A stretch of DNA of 64,000 bases, from NCBI GenBank assembly GCA_040223615.1, contig JAVKFY010000061.1, forward strand, positions 124,001 to 188,000, given 5' to 3'. The notes beneath the pieces were generated by a model, which did not search any database, was not told where the DNA came from, and saw only the letters and a list, made by a program, of their open reading frames with translations. This document shows, piece by piece, positions 39,321 through 47,970 of this stretch. How positions within the stretch are numbered: position 1 is the stretch's first letter; every line of letters starts with the position of its first letter. The translations under genes were made by a program, and so were the position numbers. This stretch comes from JAVKFY01 sp040223615 (GTDB taxonomy: Bacteria; Pseudomonadota; Alphaproteobacteria; GCA-2731375).

Positions 39321-40475
39321 TCAATAAACGATGGTCTTGTCGAGCGCTGGCCAGTGCGCCGCCAGCGCGGCGGCGATCTTCGGTCCGGCCGCACCGTCGC
39401 CGTAGAGCCCGTCGCGCGGATAGCGGCCGTGCGTGATCTGACCCTCGACCGCCGCGACGATCCGATCCAGGTCGTGGCCGACATCGGCGACGTTGGCGCC
39501 GCGCGCCCGGCCCTGCTGGCGCGTACCGATATTCACTGTCGGCGCGCCCAGGAAGGCGCTCTCGCGCAACCCGCTGGAGCTGTTGCCGACGACGCAGGCC
39601 GCGTTCGCCAGCAACCGTGCGTAGTGCTCGATCGGCAGGCTGCCGATGCGTTGCACCGCCGGCGCGCCTGAATCGGCCAGCAACGCGTCGACCGGCTCCG
39701 CAGCCGCACCGGCGCCGGCATCCCGGTTCGGCAGCACCCACACCGAGGGCAGGCCGAGCCGGCGGACCGCGTCGGCGAGCATCGCGAACTGCGCCGGCGC
39801 GTCATCGACTTCGGTGACCACGGGGTGGAACGAGATCACCAGGAACGGCTTGTCGAGATCGACCGACCGACCGGTCGCGTTGGTAGCCAGAAACGCCGCC
39901 GTCGCCGCCAGGTCGCCCAGCTCCATCCCGGCGATCAGGTCCAGGCTCGGCGTGCCGACGGTGACGATGGCGTCGCCCGGCTCGCCCATGCGTTCAAGCC
40001 GCGCCGCGGCTTCGCGGTTGGCCGGGAAATGCAGATGCGCCAGCTTGGTGATGGCGTGGCGGATGCGCTCGTCGATCGAGCCGGACACCTCGCCGCCCTC
40101 CAGGTGCGCGATGCGCACGTTCATGCACAGGGCCGCTTGCGCGATCGCCAGCGCCTCGTAGCGGTCGGCGACCACCATCAGCCAGTCCGGCCAACGCCGC
40201 GCGATGATCTCCTGCATGGCCAGCACGCAGCGCCCGGCGGCCCGCGTCATGCCGGCAAGGTCGGCCGGCCCGTCGAGATAGTCGAGCTCGTCGACCGCCC
40301 CGAAACCGTCCGCCGCGAGCATCTCGCGATGATCACCATAGCCGGCGTCGAGCAATGGTCCCCCAACCACTGGCAACAACTCCAGGTCGTCGCGCGCGGC
40401 GATCGCGGCCATAGTGGAACGCATCTTGGCGTAGTTGCCCCGCGTGGTCAGCGGGATCATCACCCGTCGGGTCAT
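39321..40475 (-). CDS. UDP-N-acetylglucosamine 2-epimerase (NeuC/WecB family)
   Basis: 384 residues. The blocks DWLMVVADRYEAL, IAHLEGGEVSGSIDERIRHA and VVGNSSSGLRESAFLGAPTV are shared by WecB and NeuC, with GG-E-x-x-x-x-DE-x-R-H near the nucleotide site. The form DADRYE-like and SSGLRE is nearer to the hydrolysing NeuC type that makes ManNAc derivatives for nonulosonic acids. Its ATG shares an A with the rfbA stop (TGATG), so the two are coupled. This supports a role in surface or flagellin glycan assembly. Confidence 0.85.
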   Translation of the reverse strand: MTRRVMIPLTTRGNYAKMRSTMAAIAARDDLELLPVVGGPLLDAGYGDHREMLAADGFGAVDELDYLDGPADLAGMTRAAGRCVLAMQEIIARRWPDWLMVVADRYEALAIAQAALCMNVRIAHLEGGEVSGSIDERIRHAITKLAHLHFPANREAAARLERMGEPGDAIVTVGTPSLDLIAGMELGDLAATAAFLATNATGRSVDLDKPFLVISFHPVVTEVDDAPAQFAMLADAVRRLGLPSVWVLPNRDAGAGAAAEPVDALLADSGAPAVQRIGSLPIEHYARLLANAACVVGNSSSGLRESAFLGAPTVNIGTRQQGRARGANVADVGHDLDRIVAAVEGQITHGRYPRDGLYGDGAAGPKIAAALAAHWPALDKTIVY

Positions 40476-41353
40476 CAGCGCCCCTGCCGCAGCAGGTCGA
40501 GCAGATAGGCACCATAGGCGTTCTTGGCCAGCGGCTGGGCCAGCGCGGCCAGCGCGGCGTCGTCGATCCAGCCCATGCGCCAGGCGATTTCCTCCGGCGC
40601 GCCGATGAACAGGTCCTGGCGCGCCTGGATCGTGCGCACGAAGCCGGACGCCTCGTGCATCGCCTCGTGCGTGCCGGTATCGAGCCAGACCATGCCGCGC
40701 CCGAACACCTCGACCATCAGGTCGCCGCGATCCAGGTAGGCGCGGTTGACGTCGGTGATCTCCAGTTCGCCGCGCGGCGACGGCGTCAGTCCGCGGGCGA
40801 TCTCGACCACGTCGGCATCGTAGAAATAGAGGCCGGTGACCGCGTAGCGCGACTTCGGCTGCGCCGGCTTTTCCTCGATCGACACCGCCTTGCCGCCCGC
40901 ATCGAAGGCGACCACGCCATAGCGCTCCGGGTCGTGCACGCCGTAGGCGAAAACGGTGGCGCCGTTCGCCTGGCCGCCGGCACGGCGCAGCGTGCGCGAC
41001 AGGTCACGGCCCCAGAAAATGTTGTCGCCCAGGATCAGGCAACACGGCGACCCGGCGAGGAACGCTTCGGCGATCAGGAAGGCCTGCGCGATGCCTTCCG
41101 GCTTCGGCTGCGTGGCGTAGCTGAGCGACACGCCCCACTGCGCGCCATCGCCCAGCATCTGACGGAACAGCGCCTGCTCGTGCGGCGTGGTGATCAGCAG
41201 AATGTCGCGGATACCGGCCAGCATCAGCGTGGTCAGGGGGTAGTAGACCATCGGCTTGTCGTAGACCGGCAGCAACTGCTTGCCGACCGCGTGCGTGGCC
41301 GGATAGAGCCTGGTGCCGGAGCCGCCGGCGAGAATGATGCCTTTGCGCGCCAT
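40475..41353 (-). CDS. rfbA: Glucose-1-phosphate thymidylyltransferase
   Basis: 292 residues from the ATG at 41353; a TTG at 41365 is an alternative. The pyrophosphorylase motif GIILAGGSGTRLYPATHAVG and the blocks KPMVYYPLTTLMLAGI, LGDNIFWGRDLS, and GELEITDVNRAYL are typical of RmlA/RfbA. It makes dTDP-glucose from dTTP and glucose-1-phosphate. No rfbB, rfbC or rfbD is in the window, which is unusual. The gene starts 28 bases after the tRNA-Met on the same strand, so it may be read from that promoter. Confidence 0.93.
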   Translation of the reverse strand: MARKGIILAGGSGTRLYPATHAVGKQLLPVYDKPMVYYPLTTLMLAGIRDILLITTPHEQALFRQMLGDGAQWGVSLSYATQPKPEGIAQAFLIAEAFLAGSPCCLILGDNIFWGRDLSRTLRRAGGQANGATVFAYGVHDPERYGVVAFDAGGKAVSIEEKPAQPKSRYAVTGLYFYDADVVEIARGLTPSPRGELEITDVNRAYLDRGDLMVEVFGRGMVWLDTGTHEAMHEASGFVRTIQARQDLFIGAPEEIAWRMGWIDDAALAALAQPLAKNAYGAYLLDLLRQGR

Positions 41354-41381
41354 CGCAGCCGCCAACCCATGGCTTTAAAGG

Positions 41382-41458
41382 TGGTAGCGGGAGAGGGACT
41401 TGAACCCCCGACACGCGGATTATGATTCCGCTGCTCTAACCAGCTGAGCTACCCCGCC
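41382..41458 (-). tRNA. tRNA-Met (CAT), elongator type
   Basis: 77 bases including an encoded CCA end at 41382-41384. On the minus strand the 5' acceptor is GGCGGGG pairing with TCCCGCT (ending in a G1-U72 pair), the D arm is GCTC/GAGC, the anticodon stem is GCGGA/TCCGC around the loop ATCATAA (anticodon CAT), the variable loop is GTGTC, and the T arm GGGGG/CCCTC carries TTCAAGT. The overall sequence fits alphaproteobacterial elongator Met; a lysidine-modified Ile(CAT) is less likely. Confidence 0.95.
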
Positions 41459-41519
41459 ACGGCAGCCGGATATAGGGGGCGCCCCGTGCACCTGTCAAGC
41501 CGCCGGCACGGTCCGGCAA

Positions 41520-42626
41520 TCAGGCAGCGGTTCGGGTGATCCAGCCGCCGCCGAGCACCCGGCTGCCGGCATAGGCGACGCAGGCCTGGCCCGGCGCCAC
41601 GCCCTCCTCGGGTAGCCCCAGCACCACCTCGGCGCCACCGTCGGAATCGGCGGTGATCCGTGCCGGCATCGGTGGCCGGGTGGAGCGGATGCGCACCGTC
41701 GCCTCGACCGGCTCGCCGGGCGTCAGATCGACGAGCCAGCTCACCGGCGCCACCTGGATCCGGTCACGCAGCAGCGCCTCGCGCGGACCGACCACGACGC
41801 GGCGCAATTCCGGCTCCAGACGGATCACGTAGAGCGGCTCCGAGCCGCCTAGGCCGAGCCCGCGCCGCTGGCCGATGGTGAAGTCGATAATGCCCTGGTG
41901 CCGGCCCAGCACCCGCCCCTCCAGGTCGACGACGTCGCCCGGCTCACCGGCCTGCGGCCGTAGCCGGCGGATCACGTCGGCGTAGCGCCCTTGCGGCACG
42001 AAGCAGATGTCCTGGCTGTCCGGCTTGTCGGCGATGGCGAGCCCGAACCGCGCCGCCAGCTCGCGTGTCGCCGCCTTGTCCGCCAGGTCGCCAAGCGGGA
42101 AACGCAGGTAGTCGAGCTGCTCGGGCGTGGTGGCAAACAGGAAATAGCTCTGGTCGCGCCGCGCGTCGGCCGCGGCATGCAGCTCCGGCCCGTCCGTCCC
42201 GATCACTCGGCGCACGTAGTGGCCGGTGATCAGCGCCTTGGCGTCGAGCTCGCGCGCCGTCGCCAGCAGGTCGGTGAACTTCACCGTCTGGTTGCAGCGG
42301 ATGCACGGGATCGGCGTCTCGCCGGCGAGGTAACCGTCGGCGAAGTCGTCGATCACCTGCTGGCGGAAGCGATCCTCGTAGTTCAGCACGTAGTGCGGGA
42401 TGTCGAGGTGCGCGGCCGCGTCGCGCGCGTCGCGGATGTCGGCCCCGGCACAACAGGCGCCCTTGCGCGCCGTCGCCTCGCCATGGTCGTAGAGCTGCAG
42501 GGTGACGCCGACGACGTCGAGCCCGGCGTCGCGCGCCAGCGCCGCCGCGACGGCGCTGTCGACGCCGCCGGACATCGCCGCGACCACCCGGTCGCCCGGC
42601 CGTAGCCCTGCGAAACGCGCATCCAT
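41520..42626 (-). CDS. mnmA: tRNA-specific 2-thiouridylase MnmA
   Basis: 368 residues from the ATG at 42626. The PP-loop is AAMSGGVDSAVAAAL, the catalytic cysteine regions are the GETPIPCIRCNQTVKF block and DKPDSQDICFVPQGRY, and GLGLGGSEPLYVI closes the core. It adds sulfur at U34 of Lys, Glu and Gln tRNAs. It sits between the sugar epimerase gene (51 bases) and tRNA-Met. The start is supported by length and by the ARFAGLRPGDRVVAAM beginning. Confidence 0.95.
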   Translation of the reverse strand: MDARFAGLRPGDRVVAAMSGGVDSAVAAALARDAGLDVVGVTLQLYDHGEATARKGACCAGADIRDARDAAAHLDIPHYVLNYEDRFRQQVIDDFADGYLAGETPIPCIRCNQTVKFTDLLATARELDAKALITGHYVRRVIGTDGPELHAAADARRDQSYFLFATTPEQLDYLRFPLGDLADKAATRELAARFGLAIADKPDSQDICFVPQGRYADVIRRLRPQAGEPGDVVDLEGRVLGRHQGIIDFTIGQRRGLGLGGSEPLYVIRLEPELRRVVVGPREALLRDRIQVAPVSWLVDLTPGEPVEATVRIRSTRPPMPARITADSDGGAEVVLGLPEEGVAPGQACVAYAGSRVLGGGWITRTAA

Positions 42627-42676
42627 GCCGGGCGTATAGACCCGCCCGGCCGGTGAACGCAATCAGCTAAGACCCA

Positions 42677-43687
42677 CTAGCTCAGGTACGTGAACCAGTC
42701 CTTGGTGGCTTCGTTGATTTTGTCGACGGTCCACACCGGCGCCTGGCGCCAGTAGTCGATATTGTCGAGCATGATCGCCACGCCCTCGTCGATCGGCGTG
42801 CGCGCCTGCCAGCCCAGCACCTGCTTGATACGCGAAACGTCGGCCAGGGTGCAGTCCGGCTCGCCCGGCCGCTTGGCGATATTCACCACCTTGCGGGCAC
42901 CCAGCAACTCCACCAGCCTGTTCACCGACACGTCCCGGCCTGTGCCGACATTCATCACCTCGCCGGTGCCAGCATGGGCTCCGGCCAGCGCCACGGCTTC
43001 CGCCACGTCGCCGACATAGGTGAAATCGCGGGTCTGTTCGCCGTCACCGACCACGGTCAGCGGCTCGCCGGCCAGTATCTGCGCCAGGAACACGCCGAAC
43101 ACCGCGCCATAGGCGCCCGAGGTGCGGCTGCGCGGCCCGTAGACGTTGAAGAACCGCAACGAGGTGGCCGGCAGGCCGTAGACCTGGCCCCAGTGCAGCA
43201 CCTGCTGCTCGCCCAGATACTTGGTCAGGGCGTAGGGATACTGCGGGCGGGCCGGCGCGGCCTCCGCCGTCGGATAGCCATCGGGGATGCCGTAGCACGA
43301 CGACGAGGCGGCGTAAACGAAGCTCTTCACCTTGGCCGCGCGGGCCGCCTCCAGCACGTTGAAGGTGCCGGTGACATTGGTGTCGAAATAGGCGTCGGGC
43401 TGCTGGATCGACGGCACGATGTCGGCCAGCGCGGCCAGGTGGAAGACCCGCTCCACGCCCGCCGTGGCGGCCTTCGTGGCGGCGCGGTCGCGGATGTCGA
43501 GCTGACGCAGGTCGACCAGGTCCGGGCCCAGGTGCGCCAGGTTGTGCGGTCCGCCGGAGACGAAGCTGTCGAGCACGCGCACGCGGCGTCCCTCGCCCAC
43601 CAGCCGGTCCACCAGGTGGCTGCCGATGAACCCGGCGCCGCCGGTAACCAGATCGATGCCGTCCTCGGCCAGCGCAAGCTTCTGCAT
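42677..43687 (-). CDS. NAD-dependent sugar epimerase/dehydratase (UDP-glucose 4-epimerase-like)
   Basis: 336 residues. The Rossmann motif VTGGAGFIGSHLVDRL starts the protein, and the catalytic S-x-Y-x3-K region is SSCYGIP ... PYALTKYLGEQ. Extended SDR type 4-epimerases and 4,6-dehydratases share this layout; the block NVYGPRSRTSGAYGAVFGVF is nearest to 4-epimerases such as WbpP or GalE-like enzymes. The start lies 20 bases after flgL with GAGG upstream, so it is probably in the flgK-flgL operon. That position suggests a role in making the sugar used on the flagellum. Confidence 0.85.
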   Translation of the reverse strand: MQKLALAEDGIDLVTGGAGFIGSHLVDRLVGEGRRVRVLDSFVSGGPHNLAHLGPDLVDLRQLDIRDRAATKAATAGVERVFHLAALADIVPSIQQPDAYFDTNVTGTFNVLEAARAAKVKSFVYAASSSCYGIPDGYPTAEAAPARPQYPYALTKYLGEQQVLHWGQVYGLPATSLRFFNVYGPRSRTSGAYGAVFGVFLAQILAGEPLTVVGDGEQTRDFTYVGDVAEAVALAGAHAGTGEVMNVGTGRDVSVNRLVELLGARKVVNIAKRPGEPDCTLADVSRIKQVLGWQARTPIDEGVAIMLDNIDYWRQAPVWTVDKINEATKDWFTYLS

Positions 43688-43707
43688 GCGGTTCCTCGCG
43701 TCGTTGA

Positions 43708-44658
43708 CTAGATGAAGTTGAGCAGGGTGTTGTCGGCGATCCGGGCGACCACGCTCTGCGCCGCGGTCAGCGCGGTCTGGTCGGCCTGGAGCTGTGAGAT
43801 CGCCTCGGCGATGTCGGCGTCCTCGATGTCGGCGATGAAGCGCTTCACGAACACCAGGTCGTCGGACTGCCGGGTGATGATCTTGTCGACCCGGGCCAGC
43901 CGCACGCCGTTCTCGGCCTCGCTGTTGCGCGTCGTCGCCAGCGCCTGCTGCGCCCGATTGAACTCGCCGATCAGGAAATCGCGCTGGTTGGTGGTCAGCG
44001 GATCGGTGAAGGCGCCGGCCGGCGCGCCGGCGGCCCCCGTCGGCAGCGTGCCGGAATTGTACTGTCCGATCCGGTGCATCAGCTCGAGCAGCGGTCCGGC
44101 GATCTCGTCGGCCAGCATGCCGTAGGTCATCTGCTGGTTCTCGTCGATATTCGCCGTGGTCTTCAGCGTGTCGTTCTGGAACGCGTCATAGGGGTCGGCG
44201 AGCGCCAGCAGGTCGGCGGCGCTGTCGATGCTGACCGCCGGCGTGTCGGTGCGGCTGCCGGCGAAGATGTAGCGCCCGTTGTACGTCGTCTTCAGCAGGC
44301 TGGCGAGGCGCGAGACGTTGCTTTCCAGCTTCTCCACGAAGCCGACCGGCGAGTTCAGGTTCACCGCCTGGATCATGTCCTGGCGCAGGTCTTCCGCCAC
44401 CGTGGCGATCTCGCCCAGCGTGGTGTTGTAGAGCTCCAGCTTTTGCTCGACCTGGCGGTTGCCGGTCATCCAGGCGTCGAGCCGCTCGCCGGTATTGCGC
44501 GCGCCGAGCAGGGCGGAGACGTCGCGGCCGAGTTCGGCATAGCTCTGCGCCTGCTTGCCGGTGGCGACACGCACCTGCGACTTCGCCAACAGCTCGTTGT
44601 TGCGCAGCATCGCCTGGATCAGGAGTTGGCTCTGGCCGTAGGAGGAGATGCGGGTCAT
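43708..44658 (-). CDS. flgL: Flagellar hook-filament junction protein FlgL
   Basis: 316 residues. The N terminus MTRISSYGQSQLLIQAMLRN and the C-terminal helix ADIAEAISQLQADQTALTAA followed by SVVARIADNTLLNFI are flagellin-like D0/D1 segments, with a variable middle. It forms the second ring of the hook-filament junction outside the cell. GGAG precedes the ATG. It is 14 bases behind flgK, so the two form an operon, as in most bacteria. Confidence 0.93.
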   Translation of the reverse strand: MTRISSYGQSQLLIQAMLRNNELLAKSQVRVATGKQAQSYAELGRDVSALLGARNTGERLDAWMTGNRQVEQKLELYNTTLGEIATVAEDLRQDMIQAVNLNSPVGFVEKLESNVSRLASLLKTTYNGRYIFAGSRTDTPAVSIDSAADLLALADPYDAFQNDTLKTTANIDENQQMTYGMLADEIAGPLLELMHRIGQYNSGTLPTGAAGAPAGAFTDPLTTNQRDFLIGEFNRAQQALATTRNSEAENGVRLARVDKIITRQSDDLVFVKRFIADIEDADIAEAISQLQADQTALTAAQSVVARIADNTLLNFI

Positions 44659-44672
44659 GGGTTCGGCTCCGC

Positions 44673-46787
44673 TCAGGCGATGTCGATCAGGGTTTCGAAC
44701 ATCTGGTTCGCCGTGGTGATGATCCGGGCCGCGGCGTTATAGGCGTTCTGGAACACGATCAGATTGGCCAGCTCCTCGTCGAGGTTGACGCCGGTGGCGG
44801 CGTCGCGGCGCGAGCGCAATTCGTCGCGCAGCACAGAACGGTCCTCCATCAGGCTGCTGGCCCGGTCGGCCTCCAATGCCTGGCTCGACAGGATCGCGCC
44901 GGCATAGTCGGCCAGGGTGGTGGTGAAGCCGGCGATGTCGCCCGCCGTGTCGAACGCGAAGGCGTTCGACAGCAGGCCGTCGAAGCCCAGCGCGCCGCGG
45001 TTGTCGCCGATCGTCACCGCCGGATCGCCGGACGCCGTGCTCGGGTTGTACTTGGCCAGCGCCATCGCCGCCGGATCGGTCAGGAAGGCACTGTCGACAT
45101 TCATCGAGAAGGCGGCGTCGGCCTGGTCGCTGCCGGCCGGACCGAAGAAGTCGGAGAAGGTGACGCCGCTGCCGCCGCGGTCGGTGGTGTCGGTCCGGGT
45201 GTGCACGACGTAGTTCTCGAAGCCTGCCGCCGGAGTCGCCGTCAGCGCCCCGTTGCCGTCGAGCGACCAGGTGGCAACGCCGGCGAATCCGGTGTTCAAC
45301 GCCGTGACGACGTCACCGACGGTGCCGCCGACGGCGGAGAAGTCGAGCGTGAAACTGGCCGCGACCTGGGCGCCCGGCCCGCGCAGTTCCAGGTTCGCCG
45401 TGCCCGACGAGCCGAAGCCGTGGCTCGCCGCCGACGTCAGGCCGGTATCGAAGTGCGGCGGCACCCGCGCGGTCATCAGATCGTTCAGGCCGAAGAAGTG
45501 CGCGAAGCCGCGCCCTGCGCGATCGCTGGCATTGATCGGGTTGTTCAGCATCGCCACGCCGTCGCTGCCCGACGCGGCGGAGAAGCTCATCACGCCAGCC
45601 GTCAGGTCGAGCGTGCCGGCGCCGGCCAGGCCGGTATTCACCGCCGCGATCACGTCGTCCAGCGTGACCAGCGCCGGATTGGCGAAGTCGATGGTGACGG
45701 TCTGCACGATCTCGTTATTGGCATCGAGCACGCCGAAGGCGACTTCGCCGGTGAAGCCGTGCGGGTCGGTGCCCAGCGCGCCGGTGTTGCGCCCGAACAG
45801 CGAATTCGGCGGCGGCACCGCGGTATTGCCGTTGTGCACGCGGTTGACCTCGTCGACCAGCCGAGCCGCCAGTTCGCCCAGTTCGTAGGACAGCTCCGGC
45901 AGTTCCTTGTCGCGCATCTCCAGCAGGCCCTTGATCGACCCGCCGCGCAACGCGGCTTCGAAATTCTCCCCGGTCGCGGTGAGCTGGCCGGTGCCGGCGT
46001 CCTTCTTCCACACCTGCACCTGGTTGAACCGGCTGGTGGTGTCGACGACGCCGTTGGGCACGTACTCGAACACCCGCAGATTGCTGTCCAGCAGGGTCAG
46101 GCCGGCGGTTGTGAACACGCCGATGCGGCCGTCACTCATCGTCGAGGTGCGCACATCGATGATATCGGCGATGCGCTCCAGCGCCTGGTCGCGACGCTCC
46201 TGCAGCGCGGAGACGTCGATGCCGCTGACGAGCTGCTGCGCGATCACCGGGTTCAGCTGGTGGATCTGCTCCAGCGCCGAGTTCAGCGTCTCCAGATCGG
46301 CCATGATCCGCCGGTCGGCTTCCGAGCGCAGCGTCTGCACGCTGGTGGCGACCCGGCTGATGTCGTTGGCCAGCTCCTGCAAGTCGTTCAGCGAGGCGAT
46401 GCGGCTGGGCGTGCTGGACGGTTCGAGCACCAGGGCGGAGAAGCTGGACAGCGCCTCGTTCAGCCGCGCGGTCAACGCCGATGGGCTGCCCGGTTCGCCG
46501 AACAGGTCCTGCAGCCGCTCGTAGATGCCGTTCTGCGCCTCGTAGAAGCCGGCGCTCCCCGACGCGATGACCAGCTCGTTCTGCAGAAACGTGTCGACCA
46601 GGCGGCGCACGTCGGCCAGCTCCACGCCCGCCGACATGCCGCCGACGACGGCGGTCTGGAACTGCACTTCCTTGCGCGCGTAGCCCGGCGTGTTGACGTT
46701 GGCGACGTTGACCGACGTGGTCTGCAACGCGCGCTGCGCCGCGTTCAGCCCGGTGATCGCCGTCGACAGGATCGTGGTCAGCGTCAT
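44673..46787 (-). CDS. flgK: Flagellar hook-associated protein 1 FlgK
   Basis: 704 residues from the ATG at 46787. It has the rod/hook N-terminal motif ALQTTSVNVANVNTPGYAR and the C-terminal coiled helix VNLDEELANLIVFQNAYNAA. The central part is a long variable domain. FlgK caps the hook before filament growth. A sigma-54 -24/-12 element at 46956-46971 lies upstream on the same strand, fitting late-class control. Confidence 0.95.
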   Translation of the reverse strand: MTLTTILSTAITGLNAAQRALQTTSVNVANVNTPGYARKEVQFQTAVVGGMSAGVELADVRRLVDTFLQNELVIASGSAGFYEAQNGIYERLQDLFGEPGSPSALTARLNEALSSFSALVLEPSSTPSRIASLNDLQELANDISRVATSVQTLRSEADRRIMADLETLNSALEQIHQLNPVIAQQLVSGIDVSALQERRDQALERIADIIDVRTSTMSDGRIGVFTTAGLTLLDSNLRVFEYVPNGVVDTTSRFNQVQVWKKDAGTGQLTATGENFEAALRGGSIKGLLEMRDKELPELSYELGELAARLVDEVNRVHNGNTAVPPPNSLFGRNTGALGTDPHGFTGEVAFGVLDANNEIVQTVTIDFANPALVTLDDVIAAVNTGLAGAGTLDLTAGVMSFSAASGSDGVAMLNNPINASDRAGRGFAHFFGLNDLMTARVPPHFDTGLTSAASHGFGSSGTANLELRGPGAQVAASFTLDFSAVGGTVGDVVTALNTGFAGVATWSLDGNGALTATPAAGFENYVVHTRTDTTDRGGSGVTFSDFFGPAGSDQADAAFSMNVDSAFLTDPAAMALAKYNPSTASGDPAVTIGDNRGALGFDGLLSNAFAFDTAGDIAGFTTTLADYAGAILSSQALEADRASSLMEDRSVLRDELRSRRDAATGVNLDEELANLIVFQNAYNAAARIITTANQMFETLIDIA

Positions 46788-46955
46788 GGCCGGCCCCCCC
46801 GGCAAGATTTACCCGGCAGCCGCTGCCCCGCACCGGCCCCGGCACGCCTCGTTGCAGCCGCAGCATTCGCGTTTCTGTTCAATGGCTTAACGTCATACGG
46901 CTGGGCCCTGTGTGGCACCTGCGTCGCTCCCTGGCGGCATCGTCAGGCAAGCAGG

Positions 46956-46971
46956 TGCAAGCGGGAGGCCA
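46956..46971 (-). promoter_or_regulatory. Sigma-54 (-24/-12) promoter for flgK
   Basis: Read on the minus strand the site is TGGCCTCCCGCTTGCA: the -24 GG and -12 GC are 10 bases apart, as sigma-54 requires. It lies about 170 bases before the flgK ATG. It is almost identical to the site before fliK at 47893. Confidence 0.6.
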
Positions 46972-46976
46972 GAAAC

Positions 46977-47008
46977 GAAAAAGGCACCGCCGGTGTCCCG
47001 GCGATGCC
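46977..47008 (-). terminator. Rho-independent terminator after the Sel1-repeat gene
   Basis: On the minus strand GGCATCGCCGG and CCGGCGGTGCC (one mismatch) enclose a three-base loop and are followed by TTTTTC. It lies 29 bases beyond the stop of the Sel1-repeat gene and just before the flgK sigma-54 promoter. Confidence 0.8.
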
Positions 47009-47036
47009 CTTGTTGTCGCAAGCGCGGCGGCGTGGC

Positions 47037-47726
47037 TCAGCCGTTGGCGGCCAGCCGCTGGTCGACATAGGCCAGGTTCTTCACCGCCAGCTCGTAGCCT
47101 TGCTCGGCCGCCGCCTCGAACAGCGCGCGCGCCTGCGCCAGATCGGTATCGACGCCGTTGCCTTCGGTCAGCAGGACGCCGAGATTGAACTGCGCCGCCG
47201 CCAGGCCGGCATCGGCCGCCAGGCGATAGAACTCGGCCGCCTGGATCGGATCCTCGTCCATGCCGACGCCGTTCTCGCACATGACGCCAAGATTGAAGAG
47301 CGCGATGACGTTGCCGACGCGCGCGGCGCGGCTGTACAGATCGACCGCCTTCACATAGTCGCGGCTGACGCCGTCGCCACGCTCGTAGAACCCGGCCAGA
47401 TTGCACATCGCCGAGGTATGGCCGCGGTCGGCGGCGCGGGTGTACCAGTAGGCCGCCTCGGCCAGGTCTTCTTCAACGCCAAGCCCGTTGGCGAACAGCA
47501 CGCCAAGACTGTACTCGGACTCGCGATGGCCTTGCTCGGCCGCGACCTGGTAATGCTCCAGCGCCTTGGTGAAGTCCTTCTCGACGCCCTTGCCGTTGCC
47601 GTAAAGGAAACCAAGGAAATAGCTCGCCTCCGGCTCGCCCTCCGCGGCCGCCGCCATCCAGGCGTCGCGGGCCGCGTCGTAGTCGCCGCGCTCGAAGGCG
47701 GCGTTCGCAGCGTCGGAATGGCTCAT
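47037..47726 (-). CDS. Sel1-repeat (SLR) protein
   Basis: 229 residues made of five to six Sel1-like repeats of about 36 residues, e.g. AEQGHRESEYSLGVLFANGL and the neighbouring AADRGHTSAMCNLAGFYERG. These alpha-alpha superhelices mediate protein-protein interaction. No signal peptide is seen, so it probably stays in the cytoplasm. It lies between flgK and fliK, divergent from fliK, and its position suggests but does not prove a role in flagellar assembly or its control. Confidence 0.85.
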   Translation of the reverse strand: MSHSDAANAAFERGDYDAARDAWMAAAAEGEPEASYFLGFLYGNGKGVEKDFTKALEHYQVAAEQGHRESEYSLGVLFANGLGVEEDLAEAAYWYTRAADRGHTSAMCNLAGFYERGDGVSRDYVKAVDLYSRAARVGNVIALFNLGVMCENGVGMDEDPIQAAEFYRLAADAGLAAAQFNLGVLLTEGNGVDTDLAQARALFEAAAEQGYELAVKNLAYVDQRLAANG

Positions 47727-47892
47727 CTCACAACCTCGCGTGCTTCGACTCCACGGCCGTTTATGCGCTGTTAGGGCTAACAATTCGTAAAGGCCGCGAA
47801 CGTCCCGGCAGAATTCGCCGGGCTGGGCATCGATTGCCGGGCCGCCAGCGTCCGCCGGCGTGCGCAAGCCCGGAAACCCGGCGCTGGCACGT

Positions 47893-47908
47893 TGGCCCCC
47901 CGCTTGCT
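47893..47908 (+). promoter_or_regulatory. Sigma-54 (-24/-12) promoter for fliK-flgD-flgE
   Basis: TGGCCCCCCGCTTGCT, with GG and GC 10 bases apart and 63 bases before the fliK GTG. It differs from the flgK site at two positions only. The palindrome GTTAGGGCTAAC at 47770-47781 further upstream could be an activator site. Confidence 0.6.
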
Positions 47909-47970
47909 TCTGGTCTGCAGCGACCCGACCGCTTTCGGGTTCCGACAATGACCAGGAGCAGCGAGCAGCC

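Noticed and set aside
40655..41425. ORF on the plus strand running into MALKVVAGEGLEPPTRGL-like text
   Set aside because: This is the common false ORF read across a tRNA gene (tRNA-Met, minus strand) and antisense to rfbA.
46914..46930. TGGCAC-like sequence on the plus strand as a sigma-54 promoter
   Set aside because: The -12 part reads TCGC, and no plus-strand gene follows for over 1 kb.
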